Part shown: piece after piece, positions 8,675 through 18,057 of the stretch
How the letters are laid out: each line of letters opens with the position of its first letter
Numbering within the stretch: position 1 is the first letter of the stretch
Source: a virus
IMG/VR virus record: IMGVR_UViG_3300045136_000054
Coordinates: 1 to 64,000 of that record
DNA length: 64,000 nt
Strand: one strand, 5' to 3'
Translations under genes and position numbers: made by a program
The notes under the pieces: generated by a model
Database searches by the model: none
What the model was told of the DNA's origin: nothing
Seen by the model: only the letters and a program-made list of their open reading frames with translations

Positions 8675-9244
8675 ATGTTTCCACAAGAATTCATAGATGC
8701 ATTTAATCATGTTATGTTATATGAAGTTGGCCCATTTTGGGATCCATCAGATCCAGATGTAATTAAAGGAAATGTTAATACAAAAGAACAAAAAATAAAA
8801 GTTGGTTATGTCAATAATCGATATGATAGAGGTGGAGAAACAAAATTTGGTATAGCACAAAATAGTACAAAAGTACGTGTTATTGATATGACATTAGAAG
8901 ATGCTATGGTTCATTATTTTAATCATTACTGGCTAGCAGCAAATTGTAATGAAATGCCAAGAAAAGTAGCATTAATTCATTTTGATGGTTGTGTTAATCA
9001 TGGAATTAAACAAGCTGCGAAATTTCTTCAAAGGGCATTAGGTGTTGAGGATGATGGTATAGTTGGTATTATAACATTAAATAGTTTGTCACAAGCAAAT
9101 CAAATAGATGTCATCAATAGTATAGCCGATCAAAGAGAAGCATTTTATAAACGTTTAGCTGAAAAAAATCCATCACAAAAAATATTTTTAAATGGTTGGT
9201 TAAAAAGAATTACTAATGTGCGACAATATGCTTTAGCATATTAA
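8675..9244 (+). CDS. Endolysin, GH108-type muramidase with peptidoglycan-binding domain
   Basis: 189 residues. The segment YVNNRYDRGGETKFGIAQ matches the GH108 signature (..GGYVNDPxDxGGxTxxGIT..); the catalytic Glu would be the one in MLYEVGPFWD near residue 16. The C-terminal VALIHFDGCVNHGIKQAAKF...VEDDGIVG...LN resembles the PG_binding_3 module that follows GH108 domains. It cleaves murein glycan strands at lysis. Ribosome-binding site AGGAG ~9 bp upstream; no signal peptide, so a holin is needed. Confidence 0.88.
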   Translation: MFPQEFIDAFNHVMLYEVGPFWDPSDPDVIKGNVNTKEQKIKVGYVNNRYDRGGETKFGIAQNSTKVRVIDMTLEDAMVHYFNHYWLAANCNEMPRKVALIHFDGCVNHGIKQAAKFLQRALGVEDDGIVGIITLNSLSQANQIDVINSIADQREAFYKRLAEKNPSQKIFLNGWLKRITNVRQYALAY

Positions 9245-9750
9245 GGAATTATATCACCAACAGCTTTATTACCAATAAATTTATAAAGATCATATGGCGT
9301 TAATATTACCATTATATCTATTTCTTTTTCATTTGTGTTTATTGAACCGACAGGATGACATAAACCAGTACCTTTATTTAATAAAGGATGAACTAGTGAT
9401 TTATGATCACAATAATCAACTATTTTTATTTCTGCAGTTCTTAATGTAAAATCATTCGGTGACATAATATATGCCAACGTTTTTTTATTCGCACAAGATG
9501 AAATAGGAACAGTATCTAATTGCCAAGTATCATTATCTGTAATGAGAATATTCCAATGTGCAGGAACATCAAATTTTAATTTATTTATTTCAACAGTAAT
9601 AGATGGTCCTGTTGTTTCTTCTAAATATTGAATAGGAGATAATGTAAAATCCAACATATGTCCAGAAAATATCCAATAATATTTAGGAACAACAGGACTA
9701 GTTAAACTTTCTATTAAATATGGTTTATTGAAATCTGTATATATTAGCAT
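9241..9750 (-). CDS. Conserved phage protein of unknown function
   Basis: 169 residues, convergent with and overlapping the endolysin stop by 4 bp. Features seen: VPAHWNILITDNDTWQLDTVP, two Cys (SSCANKK, VDYCDHK), and TGLCHPVG followed by LTPYDLYKFIGNKAVGD. Similar proteins occur in T4-like phages as far as I recall, but I know no function. Soluble, no signal peptide. Confidence 0.7.
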   Translation of the reverse strand: MLIYTDFNKPYLIESLTSPVVPKYYWIFSGHMLDFTLSPIQYLEETTGPSITVEINKLKFDVPAHWNILITDNDTWQLDTVPISSCANKKTLAYIMSPNDFTLRTAEIKIVDYCDHKSLVHPLLNKGTGLCHPVGSINTNEKEIDIMVILTPYDLYKFIGNKAVGDIIP

Positions 9751-9925
9751 GATTTAATTTTCCTTTTGTGGCATTAGAATATCTATAATAATATTATTTA
9801 GTATATAATTTTATTTATTTTTGCTTTTAAACAGTTTCATTTTTATAATTCATCATAGTGTAAAAATCCAGTAAAAATTGATTTTCATTTTGGTTTTATT
9901 TTTTAAGTTTATAAATATGATCTCC

Positions 9926-11335
9926 TTATTTAATTTTTACTGTAATTGGTTTACTACAATTATAATTAGCTTCTTTATAGTATTTAATTCTTTCATTCAT
10001 ATGTTTTCTTGACCACCTTAAATCTGCACCTATATCGACAACATGAACTTTATTTTTATCTTTAGCCTTTCGTAAACCTCTTCCACAAGCTTGAATAGCT
10101 TTAATAAAAGATTTACCAGCATCTATCATAATTAAACAAAATACTCTATCTATGGATATACCAGTTGATGCAATCCCTGATGAAGCGATAACTATAACAT
10201 TATCTTTCTCTTCAAACGCATCATAATGTAATTTACGTTCTGATTTTTCGCTTATTCCATATAAAAATACTGTATCTTTAATCATTTTTTGAAGTTGTTC
10301 TCCAAATTTTATTGAATTGACTAAAACTAAAGTATTACCATATTGTTCACATTTTGAAATAATGAGATCTGCGATATAGTCCATTCTTTTAGGTGATCTA
10401 CAAATATAGGAACGTTCAGATTTATAATCTGGAAAATCTCCATCTGTAAATACAGTATCTTTTGTTCTAATACATTCAATTTCAATTTCAGCTAAATAAC
10501 CATTATCTATTAACCATCTAGCTGGTATTTCTTTTATGATTGAACCTATAGCAACTTTAAGAGAAATTACATCTGCTTTTGGCTTTGGGAATGTTCCTGT
10601 ACACCCAAATCTAAATGGTATATGTTTGCCGTAATCACAAATAAGCTTTTGTGCTACTGAAGCTTTTACTCCTTGTGCTTCATCCCAAATAAATACTTGA
10701 AATTGTTTCATTAAATGTGGATTATTTTGAATAGCTTGCCATGTTCCAACAACATGTTGTTTATTAAGCTCTTTATTAACACCACTATATTCACCAACAT
10801 CCATACCACATAATTTATACCAATCAGCAGTTTGAGAAACTAAATCAGATGATGGTACAATAGTAATTGTTTTATATCCAACTTTTCCATATGCATCGCA
10901 TATACCTGCGCATATTAAAGATTTACCTCCACCAGTTCCAACAATAATAAATCCATTACTTTCAGATAATGCAACATTAATTGATTCTACTTGATATGGA
11001 CGAAGTTCTATTCCATATTTAATAAAATTATCATGTTTAATAAATTCTGGAAATGTTTTTATTGGGATTCGTTCATCTTTTAATTCTATTTCATATCCCC
11101 ATTTTTCTAAAAATGGTAATATTTCATCTAATAAACGAATATATGTTTTACCTGTTTTTTCAAAAAAACGAATTTTACCATCCCATCTTCCTAATTTATA
11201 TTGCGGCATATGAAAATAACCTTCAACAAAAATACCATATTTTTCCCACAAAAATTCAATATCACTAGGCTGAAGCCCAGATAATGTACAATATACTTCG
11301 TCTTTGACGCGTATGTAACATTTTTTTGTTGTCAT
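9926..11335 (-). CDS. uvsW: UvsW-like superfamily 2 helicase
   Basis: 469 residues. Walker A GTGGGKSLICAGI (~residues 129-141), DEAQ box (IWDEAQGV), motif III GCTGTFP, and motifs V-VI ASTGISID and ACGRGLRKAKDKN. The N-terminal ~90 residues match the small DNA-binding domain of UvsW-type helicases. T4 UvsW unwinds D-loops, R-loops and branch-migrates recombination intermediates, moving replication from origin to recombination mode. It sits downstream of uvsX and uvsY as in T4. A confident call. Confidence 0.9.
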   Translation of the reverse strand: MTTKKCYIRVKDEVYCTLSGLQPSDIEFLWEKYGIFVEGYFHMPQYKLGRWDGKIRFFEKTGKTYIRLLDEILPFLEKWGYEIELKDERIPIKTFPEFIKHDNFIKYGIELRPYQVESINVALSESNGFIIVGTGGGKSLICAGICDAYGKVGYKTITIVPSSDLVSQTADWYKLCGMDVGEYSGVNKELNKQHVVGTWQAIQNNPHLMKQFQVFIWDEAQGVKASVAQKLICDYGKHIPFRFGCTGTFPKPKADVISLKVAIGSIIKEIPARWLIDNGYLAEIEIECIRTKDTVFTDGDFPDYKSERSYICRSPKRMDYIADLIISKCEQYGNTLVLVNSIKFGEQLQKMIKDTVFLYGISEKSERKLHYDAFEEKDNVIVIASSGIASTGISIDRVFCLIMIDAGKSFIKAIQACGRGLRKAKDKNKVHVVDIGADLRWSRKHMNERIKYYKEANYNCSKPITVKIK

Positions 11336-11338
11336 TTT

Positions 11339-11452
11339 CTACCAATGCCGCCAAACACCAGCAATAATATGAAAACATGTAATAACTTCTAAAATTCTAA
11401 TTATCCACCATACAAAATTTGTGTGGATTTCTACCTTTGATTTTAATTTCAT
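11339..11452 (-). CDS. Small membrane-associated peptide (uvsW leader gene)
   Basis: 37 residues, MKLKSKVEIHTNFVWWIIRI..., with one hydrophobic stretch and several Trp. It lies between uvsY and uvsW in the same direction and ends 4 bp before the uvsW start. A conventional Shine-Dalgarno is not evident. Function unknown. Confidence 0.5.
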   Translation of the reverse strand: MKLKSKVEIHTNFVWWIIRILEVITCFHIIAGVWRHW

Positions 11453-11473
11453 TTAGTTACTATTCTATTTTTT

Positions 11474-11932
11474 TTATAATATTGTATCTTGGAGTTCATG
11501 TATACGTAATTCAACAATATTTTTTAAACTCCAACCCATTTGTTCTAATGCTTTTACAACACTAGAAAATTGTTCTTTTAATAATTTTACTTCTAATATA
11601 AGCTCTGTTATTGACACAATTTCTGGTTCACCTGCGATATAAGCTTGAATATCACGTTGTGACAATTGTCTAGAATATTTTTCATTATATTTTTTCCATA
11701 ATGGAGACATAATAATTTCTTTTTTCTTTTCTAAAAATTCTTCTAAAACTTTAAGTTCATTATACATTTCATCATATCTAGCTAAATATCCAGGCAAAGT
11801 CCTATTAATATGTTCTAATTTTTTACCTTCTAATTCAAATAGAGAAGGCGCCTCACTTAATGCCTTCTCATATTTTTCAAGATAATTTAAAACATTTGTT
11901 AAATCAGTAGATGCTTCAGAAATTATTGTCAT
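11474..11932 (-). CDS. uvsY: UvsY-like recombination mediator
   Basis: 152 residues, predicted all-helical. The C-terminal pattern SSVVKALEQMGWSLKNIVEL resembles the end of T4 UvsY (..ALDAIKSRGFAIKHIQDMR). UvsY loads UvsX recombinase on gp32-coated ssDNA. Length (T4 UvsY 137) and placement between uvsX and uvsW support the call, made on weak similarity plus synteny. Confidence 0.75.
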   Translation of the reverse strand: MTIISEASTDLTNVLNYLEKYEKALSEAPSLFELEGKKLEHINRTLPGYLARYDEMYNELKVLEEFLEKKKEIIMSPLWKKYNEKYSRQLSQRDIQAYIAGEPEIVSITELILEVKLLKEQFSSVVKALEQMGWSLKNIVELRIHELQDTIL

Positions 11933-12121
11933 TTATTCTTCTATAGTTAATTTAAATTCATTGAGTAATTCTGAAACAAATTTGATTGCTTTACGTGGTG
12001 AATTTACAACAGATCGTCTATATTTTAGAACTCCATCTTCTTGCATATATGGTGATGTAATAATAAAACCACCTTCTACAATTTCAATATTTACATTAAT
12101 ATTCATATCTCTCAAATCCAT
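11933..12121 (-). CDS. Small protein between uvsX and uvsY
   Basis: 62 residues from the ATG at 12121, chosen because TAAAAAGGAGAAAAAT precedes it; the longer frame would overlap uvsX by 65 bp. The protein (MDLRDMNINVNIEIVEGGF...) looks like a small beta-rich domain with a helical C-terminus. The stop abuts the uvsY start. T4-like phages often have an unnamed small gene here. Function unknown. Confidence 0.7.
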   Translation of the reverse strand: MDLRDMNINVNIEIVEGGFIITSPYMQEDGVLKYRRSVVNSPRKAIKFVSELLNEFKLTIEE

Positions 12122-12137
12122 AATATTTTTCTCCTTT

Positions 12138-13238
12138 TTACTGTGATTGTCTATTACGACGTGATTTACTTTCTTGCTCATCTTCATTATCTTCAACATC
12201 ATTAGATAATTCTAACATAAGTTTTTCTACTGTCTTTTCTTCTTCCTGAATACGTGGATCTTGGAGCATTTCATTAACTAATTCTTCTGTTAAATTTTTT
12301 GCCTGAAATTTTATTGTTTCTCCATCTTTTTTGGTATATGAATACCAAGCCCCACCTTTTGTGATAATTTTATTTTCTTCCATCATATCTAAAAATCCAG
12401 AATATGGATCCATACCACGATCATATGGAACTTCTATTTCTATTTTAGAACCAAGTTTTGCAAAACGTGATTTATAACATTCAACTCTCATACGAATTCC
12501 TATAATATCTGTTCCTTCTTTAAGTTTAAGTTTTGTAATCAACATAATCTGAGATGCTGAATATCTAATAGCATTATTAATTATCCACATACCTTCACCA
12601 TTTAATAGATCAGTATTAGGATAAACTTGATGTGTTACTATAAAAGATATTGGAAGACGTTTTATTCTTGATACTACTGTTTTAAGCATATGTTTTGCTT
12701 GCTTTGCACGTTGTCCTTGATCTCCTTTTTGAACACCAGAAATGAAATTCTCATTTTCATTATCTGTTAAAAGCATATCTAATGAATCTAAAAACATAAC
12801 AACAGGTGGGGAATCAGGATTATTTTTACCATATTGTTTTTCATATGTTGTCAAAAATTCAGAAAGAACTTTAACAACATCACTAAATAATGTGACACCA
12901 ATATATAACAATTTTGATGGTGATGTATCAATACCAACAGCTTCCATAAAATTTTTATCTAATGCATTTTCAGAGTCTAATATGACTATGAAGGCACCCG
13001 TATCTTGTGCGTGCTTAAGAATATTACACCCCAAAAATGATTTACCAGAACCTGACGGTCCGGCAAGACATGTTATACGTGATTCAGGTATACCACGTAA
13101 AAAACTACCAGACATTACTTTATTTAAGGCATAATTTCCTGTCGAATACCATTTTTTAGGTGGTCCAAAATCCATATAAACAGTTTCTATTTTTTCTAAC
13201 TGTTTATTGATAGTTTTTATAAAATCTACGTTTATCAT
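12138..13238 (-). CDS. uvsX: UvsX recombinase (RecA family)
   Basis: 366 residues. Walker A GPSGSGKSF (~residues 59-67), Walker B VVMFLDSLDML, and the conserved SFIVTHQVYPN segment are typical of UvsX/RecA. It polymerises on ssDNA and drives strand exchange for recombination-dependent replication and repair. The acidic C-terminal tail (SNDVEDNEDEQESKSRR) fits UvsX. Ribosome-binding site AAGGAGTGA. First gene of the uvsX-small-uvsY-uvsW set and just downstream of fabI. Confidence 0.93.
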   Translation of the reverse strand: MINVDFIKTINKQLEKIETVYMDFGPPKKWYSTGNYALNKVMSGSFLRGIPESRITCLAGPSGSGKSFLGCNILKHAQDTGAFIVILDSENALDKNFMEAVGIDTSPSKLLYIGVTLFSDVVKVLSEFLTTYEKQYGKNNPDSPPVVMFLDSLDMLLTDNENENFISGVQKGDQGQRAKQAKHMLKTVVSRIKRLPISFIVTHQVYPNTDLLNGEGMWIINNAIRYSASQIMLITKLKLKEGTDIIGIRMRVECYKSRFAKLGSKIEIEVPYDRGMDPYSGFLDMMEENKIITKGGAWYSYTKKDGETIKFQAKNLTEELVNEMLQDPRIQEEEKTVEKLMLELSNDVEDNEDEQESKSRRNRQSQ

Positions 13239-13244
13239 TATATT

Positions 13245-14006
13245 TCACTCCTTAATTATTGTTGATTGCATAATATTATACCCAGAATCAACATCTAATA
13301 TAGAACCCGTAATGCCTGATGATAAATCACTTAACAAAAAAACCGTTGCATTTGATATATCATCATATGTTGTTGGTCTTTTTAATGGTGACGCATTTAT
13401 AACATCATTAATAGATTTATTAACTTTTATTTTTGCACTAGATACTGTTTTTATTGGACCAGCAGCCACACCATTTACACGTATTTTTTTAATTCCACCC
13501 AATTCATATGCTAATTCTCTAACTGAAGCATCTAATGCTGCTTTTGCTACACCCATCACATTATATCCTGGCCTTATTCTTCTTCCACCCAAATATGACA
13601 TTGTAACTATTGAAGCGTTATCATTTAATAATGGTAATACTTCTTTAACCAAGGCAACAAAACTCCATACTGAAGATAACATAGTTGAATTCCATTGCTC
13701 AATAGTAATATCATAAAATGGTTGTTCAAAACATTCTCTAGGTGCTTTAGCAACAGAATGAACAATAAAATCTAATTTATTATAACACAAATTTTCAGTA
13801 ATTTTAATTAATGATTCCTTAGATGTTAAATCTAAATTGAAACATTTATCAAATGTTTTAGAAACATAGTCTTTATTACGATCAGAATGCCATGTAACGA
13901 TAACATCAGCACCTTCATTTAAACATGTTTTAGCAATATGGTTGCCGATGCTCCATTTATTAGAGACACCGACAACCAATCCCCTTTTACCAGATAAAAT
14001 ACCCAT
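13245..14006 (-). CDS. fabI: Enoyl-[acyl-carrier-protein] reductase (FabI type)
   Basis: 253 residues. The SDR-fold FabI hallmarks are present: LSGKRGLVVGVSNKWSIG at the NAD(P)H site, VHSVAKAP, and SYLGGRRIRPGYNVMGVAKAAL with the FabI-type Tyr-x6-Lys pair (Y..MGVAK), then LAYELGGIKKIRVNGVAAGPI. FabI makes the last reduction of each fatty-acid elongation cycle. Length matches bacterial FabI (~260). It sits between ssb and uvsX with no sign of recent transfer (same AT-rich codon use). See also fabF at 61.5 kb and the MaoC-like gene at 40.7 kb. Confidence 0.93.
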   Translation of the reverse strand: MGILSGKRGLVVGVSNKWSIGNHIAKTCLNEGADVIVTWHSDRNKDYVSKTFDKCFNLDLTSKESLIKITENLCYNKLDFIVHSVAKAPRECFEQPFYDITIEQWNSTMLSSVWSFVALVKEVLPLLNDNASIVTMSYLGGRRIRPGYNVMGVAKAALDASVRELAYELGGIKKIRVNGVAAGPIKTVSSAKIKVNKSINDVINASPLKRPTTYDDISNATVFLLSDLSSGITGSILDVDSGYNIMQSTIIKE

Positions 14007-14037
14007 TATTAATAATAAAAATAGTGAATTTTATTTA

Positions 14038-14895
14038 TTAGTTATTTTTGGCTAAATTTTTATTACGTAAACGCTCTAATACGGCTTGAGCTTTACTACT
14101 AATAACAGGTTTAGAAGTTGTGGTATCATCACCTTCATTTTTTTCATTTTCATTGTTTAAAGTATTTTGTGTTGTATTATTATTTTTAGTATCATCAGAC
14201 GTTTCTTCTTCAAAATTTGAACCTGTTTGATCTGCTAATAACATTGCTTCCAATGTTGGCCTATCAACATATTTTGTTCTATAATCTGAAAGATTATATA
14301 ATTCAATAGAATCAATAACATCATCAGAAATATCAGATCTTTTTGGTGCAAAGCTTGATGTTCCATAATCTGCCCATTTACCAGATTGTGTTTTCTTTAT
14401 TCTAAAGTTATAACCATCTTTTAGATTGTAAGGAATACTTTCTAAATCTCCAGATGAAAATGCTGATTGAATTTGTTTGAAAATTTTTGGGCCAATTTCA
14501 ATAAGCTTAACTAATGGTTCATGATCATATTCAAATGGACATTCAATTACTAAAACTTGACCAATATATGATTTTTTCTTATAATATTTTTTACCCATTT
14601 CATCATTTCCTTCATCATAATAACGTCTTGATAATTCACAAATTGGACAACTTTCACCATACATAGTAAGACATGGGACTTTCTTTTTTTCACCATTAAT
14701 AATTAATTCGTGTGTTAAATTTTCTACCAAAAAGCCAAGTGGATTATCTTCATCTAAATCTGGTAAAAATCTAACAACAACTTGTGTTTCGTTATCCATT
14801 TTCCAAAATGGAAAGAATTTTTTCCAGTCTGAATTTTCTCCGCTTGATGTTTTTGAATTAAATGCATTTCTGAGTTGGTCTAAAGTTAATGACAT
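14038..14895 (-). CDS. 32: gp32-like single-stranded DNA-binding protein
   Basis: 285 residues from the ATG at 14895, preceded by TAAGGAGATTTT; the frame extends further only through repeat sequence. The N-terminus (MSLTLDQLRNAFN), aromatic-rich core (FFPFWKMDNETQVVVRFLPD), Zn-site region CLTMYGESCPICELSRRYY, and an acidic Asn/Thr-rich tail ending in KAQAVLERLRN fit T4 gp32 architecture (cooperativity arm, OB-fold with zinc, acidic C-tail for partner binding). The leader carries an unusual U-rich repeat (next entry). Confidence 0.88.
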   Translation of the reverse strand: MSLTLDQLRNAFNSKTSSGENSDWKKFFPFWKMDNETQVVVRFLPDLDEDNPLGFLVENLTHELIINGEKKKVPCLTMYGESCPICELSRRYYDEGNDEMGKKYYKKKSYIGQVLVIECPFEYDHEPLVKLIEIGPKIFKQIQSAFSSGDLESIPYNLKDGYNFRIKKTQSGKWADYGTSSFAPKRSDISDDVIDSIELYNLSDYRTKYVDRPTLEAMLLADQTGSNFEEETSDDTKNNNTTQNTLNNENEKNEGDDTTTSKPVISSKAQAVLERLRNKNLAKNN

Positions 14896-14909
14896 ATAAA
14901 ATCTCCTTA

Positions 14910-15005
14910 TAAACAAACAAACGATAAACAAACAAACAATAAACAAACAATAAACAAACAATAAACAAACAAACAATAAACAAACAATAAACAAACAAAC
15001 AATAA
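14910..15005 (-). promoter_or_regulatory. U/G repeat leader of the gp32-like mRNA, candidate autoregulatory operator
   Basis: On the transcript strand the ~95 bases just upstream of the ssb ribosome-binding site are tandem copies of TTGTTTGTTTA-like units with no A/C able to form hairpins. An unstructured, repetitive leader immediately before the Shine-Dalgarno is what gp32 uses in T4 to repress its own translation (cooperative binding to unstructured leader RNA). That this repeat is the binding site here is inference. Confidence 0.6.
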
Positions 15006-15190
15006 AAAATATGGATATTATTCTTCCATACATTTTTATTTATATTCAACATGTGTAAAATTGGAATAGTTTCTACCTATAACAAGGAACTTTAATTATG
15101 TCTTTATTTAATATTAAGGTTGAAGATATTATAATTGATAAATCTATATAAATATTTTTAAATAATTTTTTATTTTAAAGGAAAAATAAT

Positions 15191-15397
15191 ATGCCAATTT
15201 TTGATTATCAATGTCAAAAATGTAATTTTCTTGAAGAAGTAATTCAGAAATATACTGATCAACTTGACAAAAAATGTCCTAAATGTAATGAAAAAATGGT
15301 TAAATTAATTAGTAAATCTTCATTTAGGTTAAATGGTTCAGGATGGTATAAAACTGATTTTGCCACAACAAGTAAATCTTCTAAGCAGTCTTCTTAA
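15191..15397 (+). CDS. FmdB-type zinc ribbon protein
   Basis: 68 residues: MPIFDYQCQKCNFLEEV at the start and KKCPKCNEKMVK form the CxxC...CxxC ribbon of the FmdB/regulatory zinc-ribbon family, which nearly always begins MPxYxYxCxxC. Followed by the usual SSFRLNGSGWY tail. Role in phages unknown. Ribosome-binding site AAAGGAAAA. The 3' end overlaps the convergent gene by 17 bp. Confidence 0.85.
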   Translation: MPIFDYQCQKCNFLEEVIQKYTDQLDKKCPKCNEKMVKLISKSSFRLNGSGWYKTDFATTSKSSKQSS

Positions 15398-15809
15398 GTT
15401 TAATTTCTACACATTCAGGAATAGGAATAACTCTTCTTCGTTTTATTTTTTTTGTTGCCATATTAAAAAAGAATGGACAACCAATAACACGTGAAACAAA
15501 ACTTATATCAAATGTTTTAATAATTTTACCTATTTTATGAGTTAAATCATGTTTAGCAATTTCTACTGAAAATGGATGTTTATTAGAATTTTTATAATAC
15601 CATAAGTTTGCAATACTTAAGAATTCTTTAATATTTATTCCTTCTTGTTCAGCATAATCTAAAACAAATGCTGTAATTTCATTATCTGAAATATTATCAA
15701 TAATTGTTAAATAATTTTCTAATTTATATTCTATAACACTTAAATAGATTAAATTAGATCGATCTTGAACTATTTCAAATTGTAATGGTGGTATTTTTTT
15801 CTTTGTCAT
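15381..15809 (-). CDS. Conserved phage protein of unknown function
   Basis: 142 residues, no recognised domain. Aromatic-rich middle (ANLWYYKNSNKHPF) and a basic C-terminus (KKIKRRRVIPIPECVE). Convergent with the zinc-ribbon gene. T4-like phages carry similarly sized late-transcription proteins, but I see no gp33 or gp55 signature. Confidence 0.65.
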   Translation of the reverse strand: MTKKKIPPLQFEIVQDRSNLIYLSVIEYKLENYLTIIDNISDNEITAFVLDYAEQEGINIKEFLSIANLWYYKNSNKHPFSVEIAKHDLTHKIGKIIKTFDISFVSRVIGCPFFFNMATKKIKRRRVIPIPECVEIKLKKTA

Positions 15810-15909
15810 TATTTATGTTTATCCTTTTAAATATAAATATATAGATCTTTTATATTTATTTTATACAATTAATATGTTATAATAAACTATCTAAGTTTTT
15901 AAGATTTTT

Positions 15910-16275
15910 ATGCAAAAAATATTAATTAATACTGCTATTGGTGGATATTCACTATCTTCTGAATTAATTAAAGCATATTTAGATGTAAAAAATATAGAAT
16001 ATGATGAACATTTAGAAACTATATTTGGTGAAAAAGAAATATTTTTTATGGATAAAAATAATCCAGAACATTGTTATAATTATTATGTTATAAATGAAGT
16101 TCCTAGAGATGATCCTACTTTAATTAAATTAGTTGAAAAACTAGGCATTAAACGTTCTTCTGGTAATTTTGCCTCTCTTAAAATAGTAGAAATTCCTGAT
16201 GATGTTAAATGGGGAATTTATTGCAGTGAAACTGGTGAAGAACATGTTTATGAACAACATAGAATATGGAGATAA
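15910..16275 (+). CDS. Conserved phage protein of unknown function
   Basis: 121 residues. Recognisable segments are INTAIGGYSLSSELIKAYL at the start and WGIYCSETGEEHVYEQHRIW at the end, which recur together in T4-like phage proteins in my memory but without a known role. A TGTTATAAT extended -10 at 15875-15883 with a TTTATT -35 lies just upstream. The stop lies 3 bp before the ligase start. Confidence 0.7.
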   Translation: MQKILINTAIGGYSLSSELIKAYLDVKNIEYDEHLETIFGEKEIFFMDKNNPEHCYNYYVINEVPRDDPTLIKLVEKLGIKRSSGNFASLKIVEIPDDVKWGIYCSETGEEHVYEQHRIWR

Positions 16276-16277
16276 TT

Positions 16278-17528
16278 ATGAAATCATTTGTTGATGCTAT
16301 TATTAATGCCGAAAAATATTCTACTAAAGAAGGAAAGTTTAAAGCGTTATCAAATTTGAGTGATGTAGGTAAACGATTAATGGTTGAAGCTCTTTCACCA
16401 TATCGTGTTTTTGGAGTAAAAAAATATAAAGAACCAAAAGTTTATGATACGTCTGATGCTTCACCAGAGATGTTTTTTGAACTTTTAGATATGTTGCATT
16501 CACGTCAACTTACAGGAAATGCAGCACGTGACATGGTCACAAGAATACTTTCTAATTATACTGAAGAAACTGCAAAAATTTTAAAACGTGTACTAAATAA
16601 AGATCTTAAAGCTGGCTTTTCAGAAACAACATTAAATAAAATCTATCCAAATTTAATTCCAACATTTGATGTTATGCTTGCACAGAAAAAAGAAGATGAT
16701 ACAGAAATTTTCTATCCATGTATTGCCGAAGTAAAATATGATGGACAACGTACTATAGCAATTATTGAAAAAAATAATGTTACATATTATGGTAGATCCG
16801 GAAAAATTTCTTTTCAATGGGAAGGTTTATTTGATAATGAATTAATTAAAATGAGAAATCATCTTAACGAAGATATTGTTGTTGATGGTGAAGTAATGGG
16901 TGATTCATATATTGAAACAATGAATGCAAAATCAGAAGATAACATTTTAGCTAAAGAGAAACTTAAATTTTTCGCTTTTGATATTATGACATTAAAAGAG
17001 TGGAAATCTGAAATTAGTAATAAAACACAAATAAATCGTTCAAAAGAATTAGAAAATTTAATTAATCAACTCAAACTTGAAAAGGTTAAAAAGTCAGAAT
17101 GGTTAATATGTGATACACCAAAAGATTTAAATAATTTTTATGAAAATGTTGTAAATAATGGTGGAGAGGGTCTCATTATTAAAGATCTAAATGGTAAATA
17201 TGAATGGAAACGTTCTAAACTTTGGTTAAAATATAAACCTGTTTATACATATGATGGAATAATTACAGGATTTTATCCAGGTAAATTAAACTCAAAATAT
17301 GAAAATACTCTTGGTGGTATTGAAATTGAAGGTGAAGATGAGAATGGTCGTAAATTTAAATCTTCTGTTGGTTCAGGTTTTTCAGATGAATTAAGAGATG
17401 AAATTTGGAATAATCAAAAATCATATTTAGGAAAAATGGTTGAAGTTGAGGCTCAAGAAATTAGTCAATCAAATAACGAGTATAGTTTAAGGTTTCCAGT
17501 TTTTAAATGTTTTAGGAATGATAAATGA
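16278..17528 (+). CDS. 30: ATP-dependent DNA ligase (T4 gp30-like)
   Basis: About 416 residues from the ATG at 16278, chosen for the GGAGATAATT ribosome-binding site; an ATG 12 bp earlier overlaps the previous gene. Motif I EVKYDGQRT with the adenylated Lys, motif III FAFDIMTL, motif IV EGLIIKD and motif V WLKYKP are in order. Seals nicks in replication and repair. Size is shorter than T4 gp30 (487) but normal for phage ligases. Confidence 0.93.
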   Translation: MKSFVDAIINAEKYSTKEGKFKALSNLSDVGKRLMVEALSPYRVFGVKKYKEPKVYDTSDASPEMFFELLDMLHSRQLTGNAARDMVTRILSNYTEETAKILKRVLNKDLKAGFSETTLNKIYPNLIPTFDVMLAQKKEDDTEIFYPCIAEVKYDGQRTIAIIEKNNVTYYGRSGKISFQWEGLFDNELIKMRNHLNEDIVVDGEVMGDSYIETMNAKSEDNILAKEKLKFFAFDIMTLKEWKSEISNKTQINRSKELENLINQLKLEKVKKSEWLICDTPKDLNNFYENVVNNGGEGLIIKDLNGKYEWKRSKLWLKYKPVYTYDGIITGFYPGKLNSKYENTLGGIEIEGEDENGRKFKSSVGSGFSDELRDEIWNNQKSYLGKMVEVEAQEISQSNNEYSLRFPVFKCFRNDK

Positions 17529-17998
17529 ACAACATAATTCCATATGTTAAAGGTGAAATTATAACAATTTTACCAGAATTTTTAGATCGTGCGTATAAAA
17601 AATTTAAGAACGTTAATGTTAAACGTGAGCAAAAAATATATGGATTTGCGTGTCAATGGCAAGTTGAACACGACATCATTACTAATATGAACATTAATAC
17701 TGTCAAAGATGATAAATCAGAAATAACTGATTATTCACCTTTTGATTTTCGTATAGGTGATGTATATTATGATGTTAAAACATCACAAAAAGGAAATAGT
17801 ATTACCATATCAGATAGAGAAATTACATTTGCTGAAAAACATAATACAACATTTATATGTTTAAAACATAGACAAGATTTAGGTGAAGATATATTTGAAT
17901 ATTTAACATGTATAACATTTGAAGAAATTCTTGAAAATGATTTATTGAATAAATCTAATTATATGGATGGTTATTATATATTCACATCAAAATTATAA
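17525..17998 (+). CDS. Putative PD-(D/E)xK-type nuclease-like protein
   Basis: 157 residues, start overlapping the ligase stop (ATGA). Contains SPFDFRIGDVYYDVKTSQ, which fits a D-x(n)-(D/E)xK nuclease core (Asp, then DVK), flanked by REQKIYGFACQWQVEHDI, an alpha-helix with conserved-looking Glu. Restriction-endonuclease-fold proteins of this size occur in phages. Catalysis is inferred from the motif only. Confidence 0.55.
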   Translation: MNNIIPYVKGEIITILPEFLDRAYKKFKNVNVKREQKIYGFACQWQVEHDIITNMNINTVKDDKSEITDYSPFDFRIGDVYYDVKTSQKGNSITISDREITFAEKHNTTFICLKHRQDLGEDIFEYLTCITFEEILENDLLNKSNYMDGYYIFTSKL

Positions 17999-18028
17999 TA
18001 TGTTGATTTTATTAATAAAATATAACAG

Positions 18029-18057
18029 TTTACATTTATTATTATTTATGTTATAAT
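18029..18057 (+). promoter_or_regulatory. Sigma70-like promoter (TTTACA - 17 bp - TATAAT, extended -10)
   Basis: TTTACA at 18029-18034, 17-bp spacer ending TGT, TATAAT at 18052-18057. Matches the -35/-10 spacing seen repeatedly in this window and lies upstream of the metallophosphoesterase at 18089. Confidence 0.8.
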
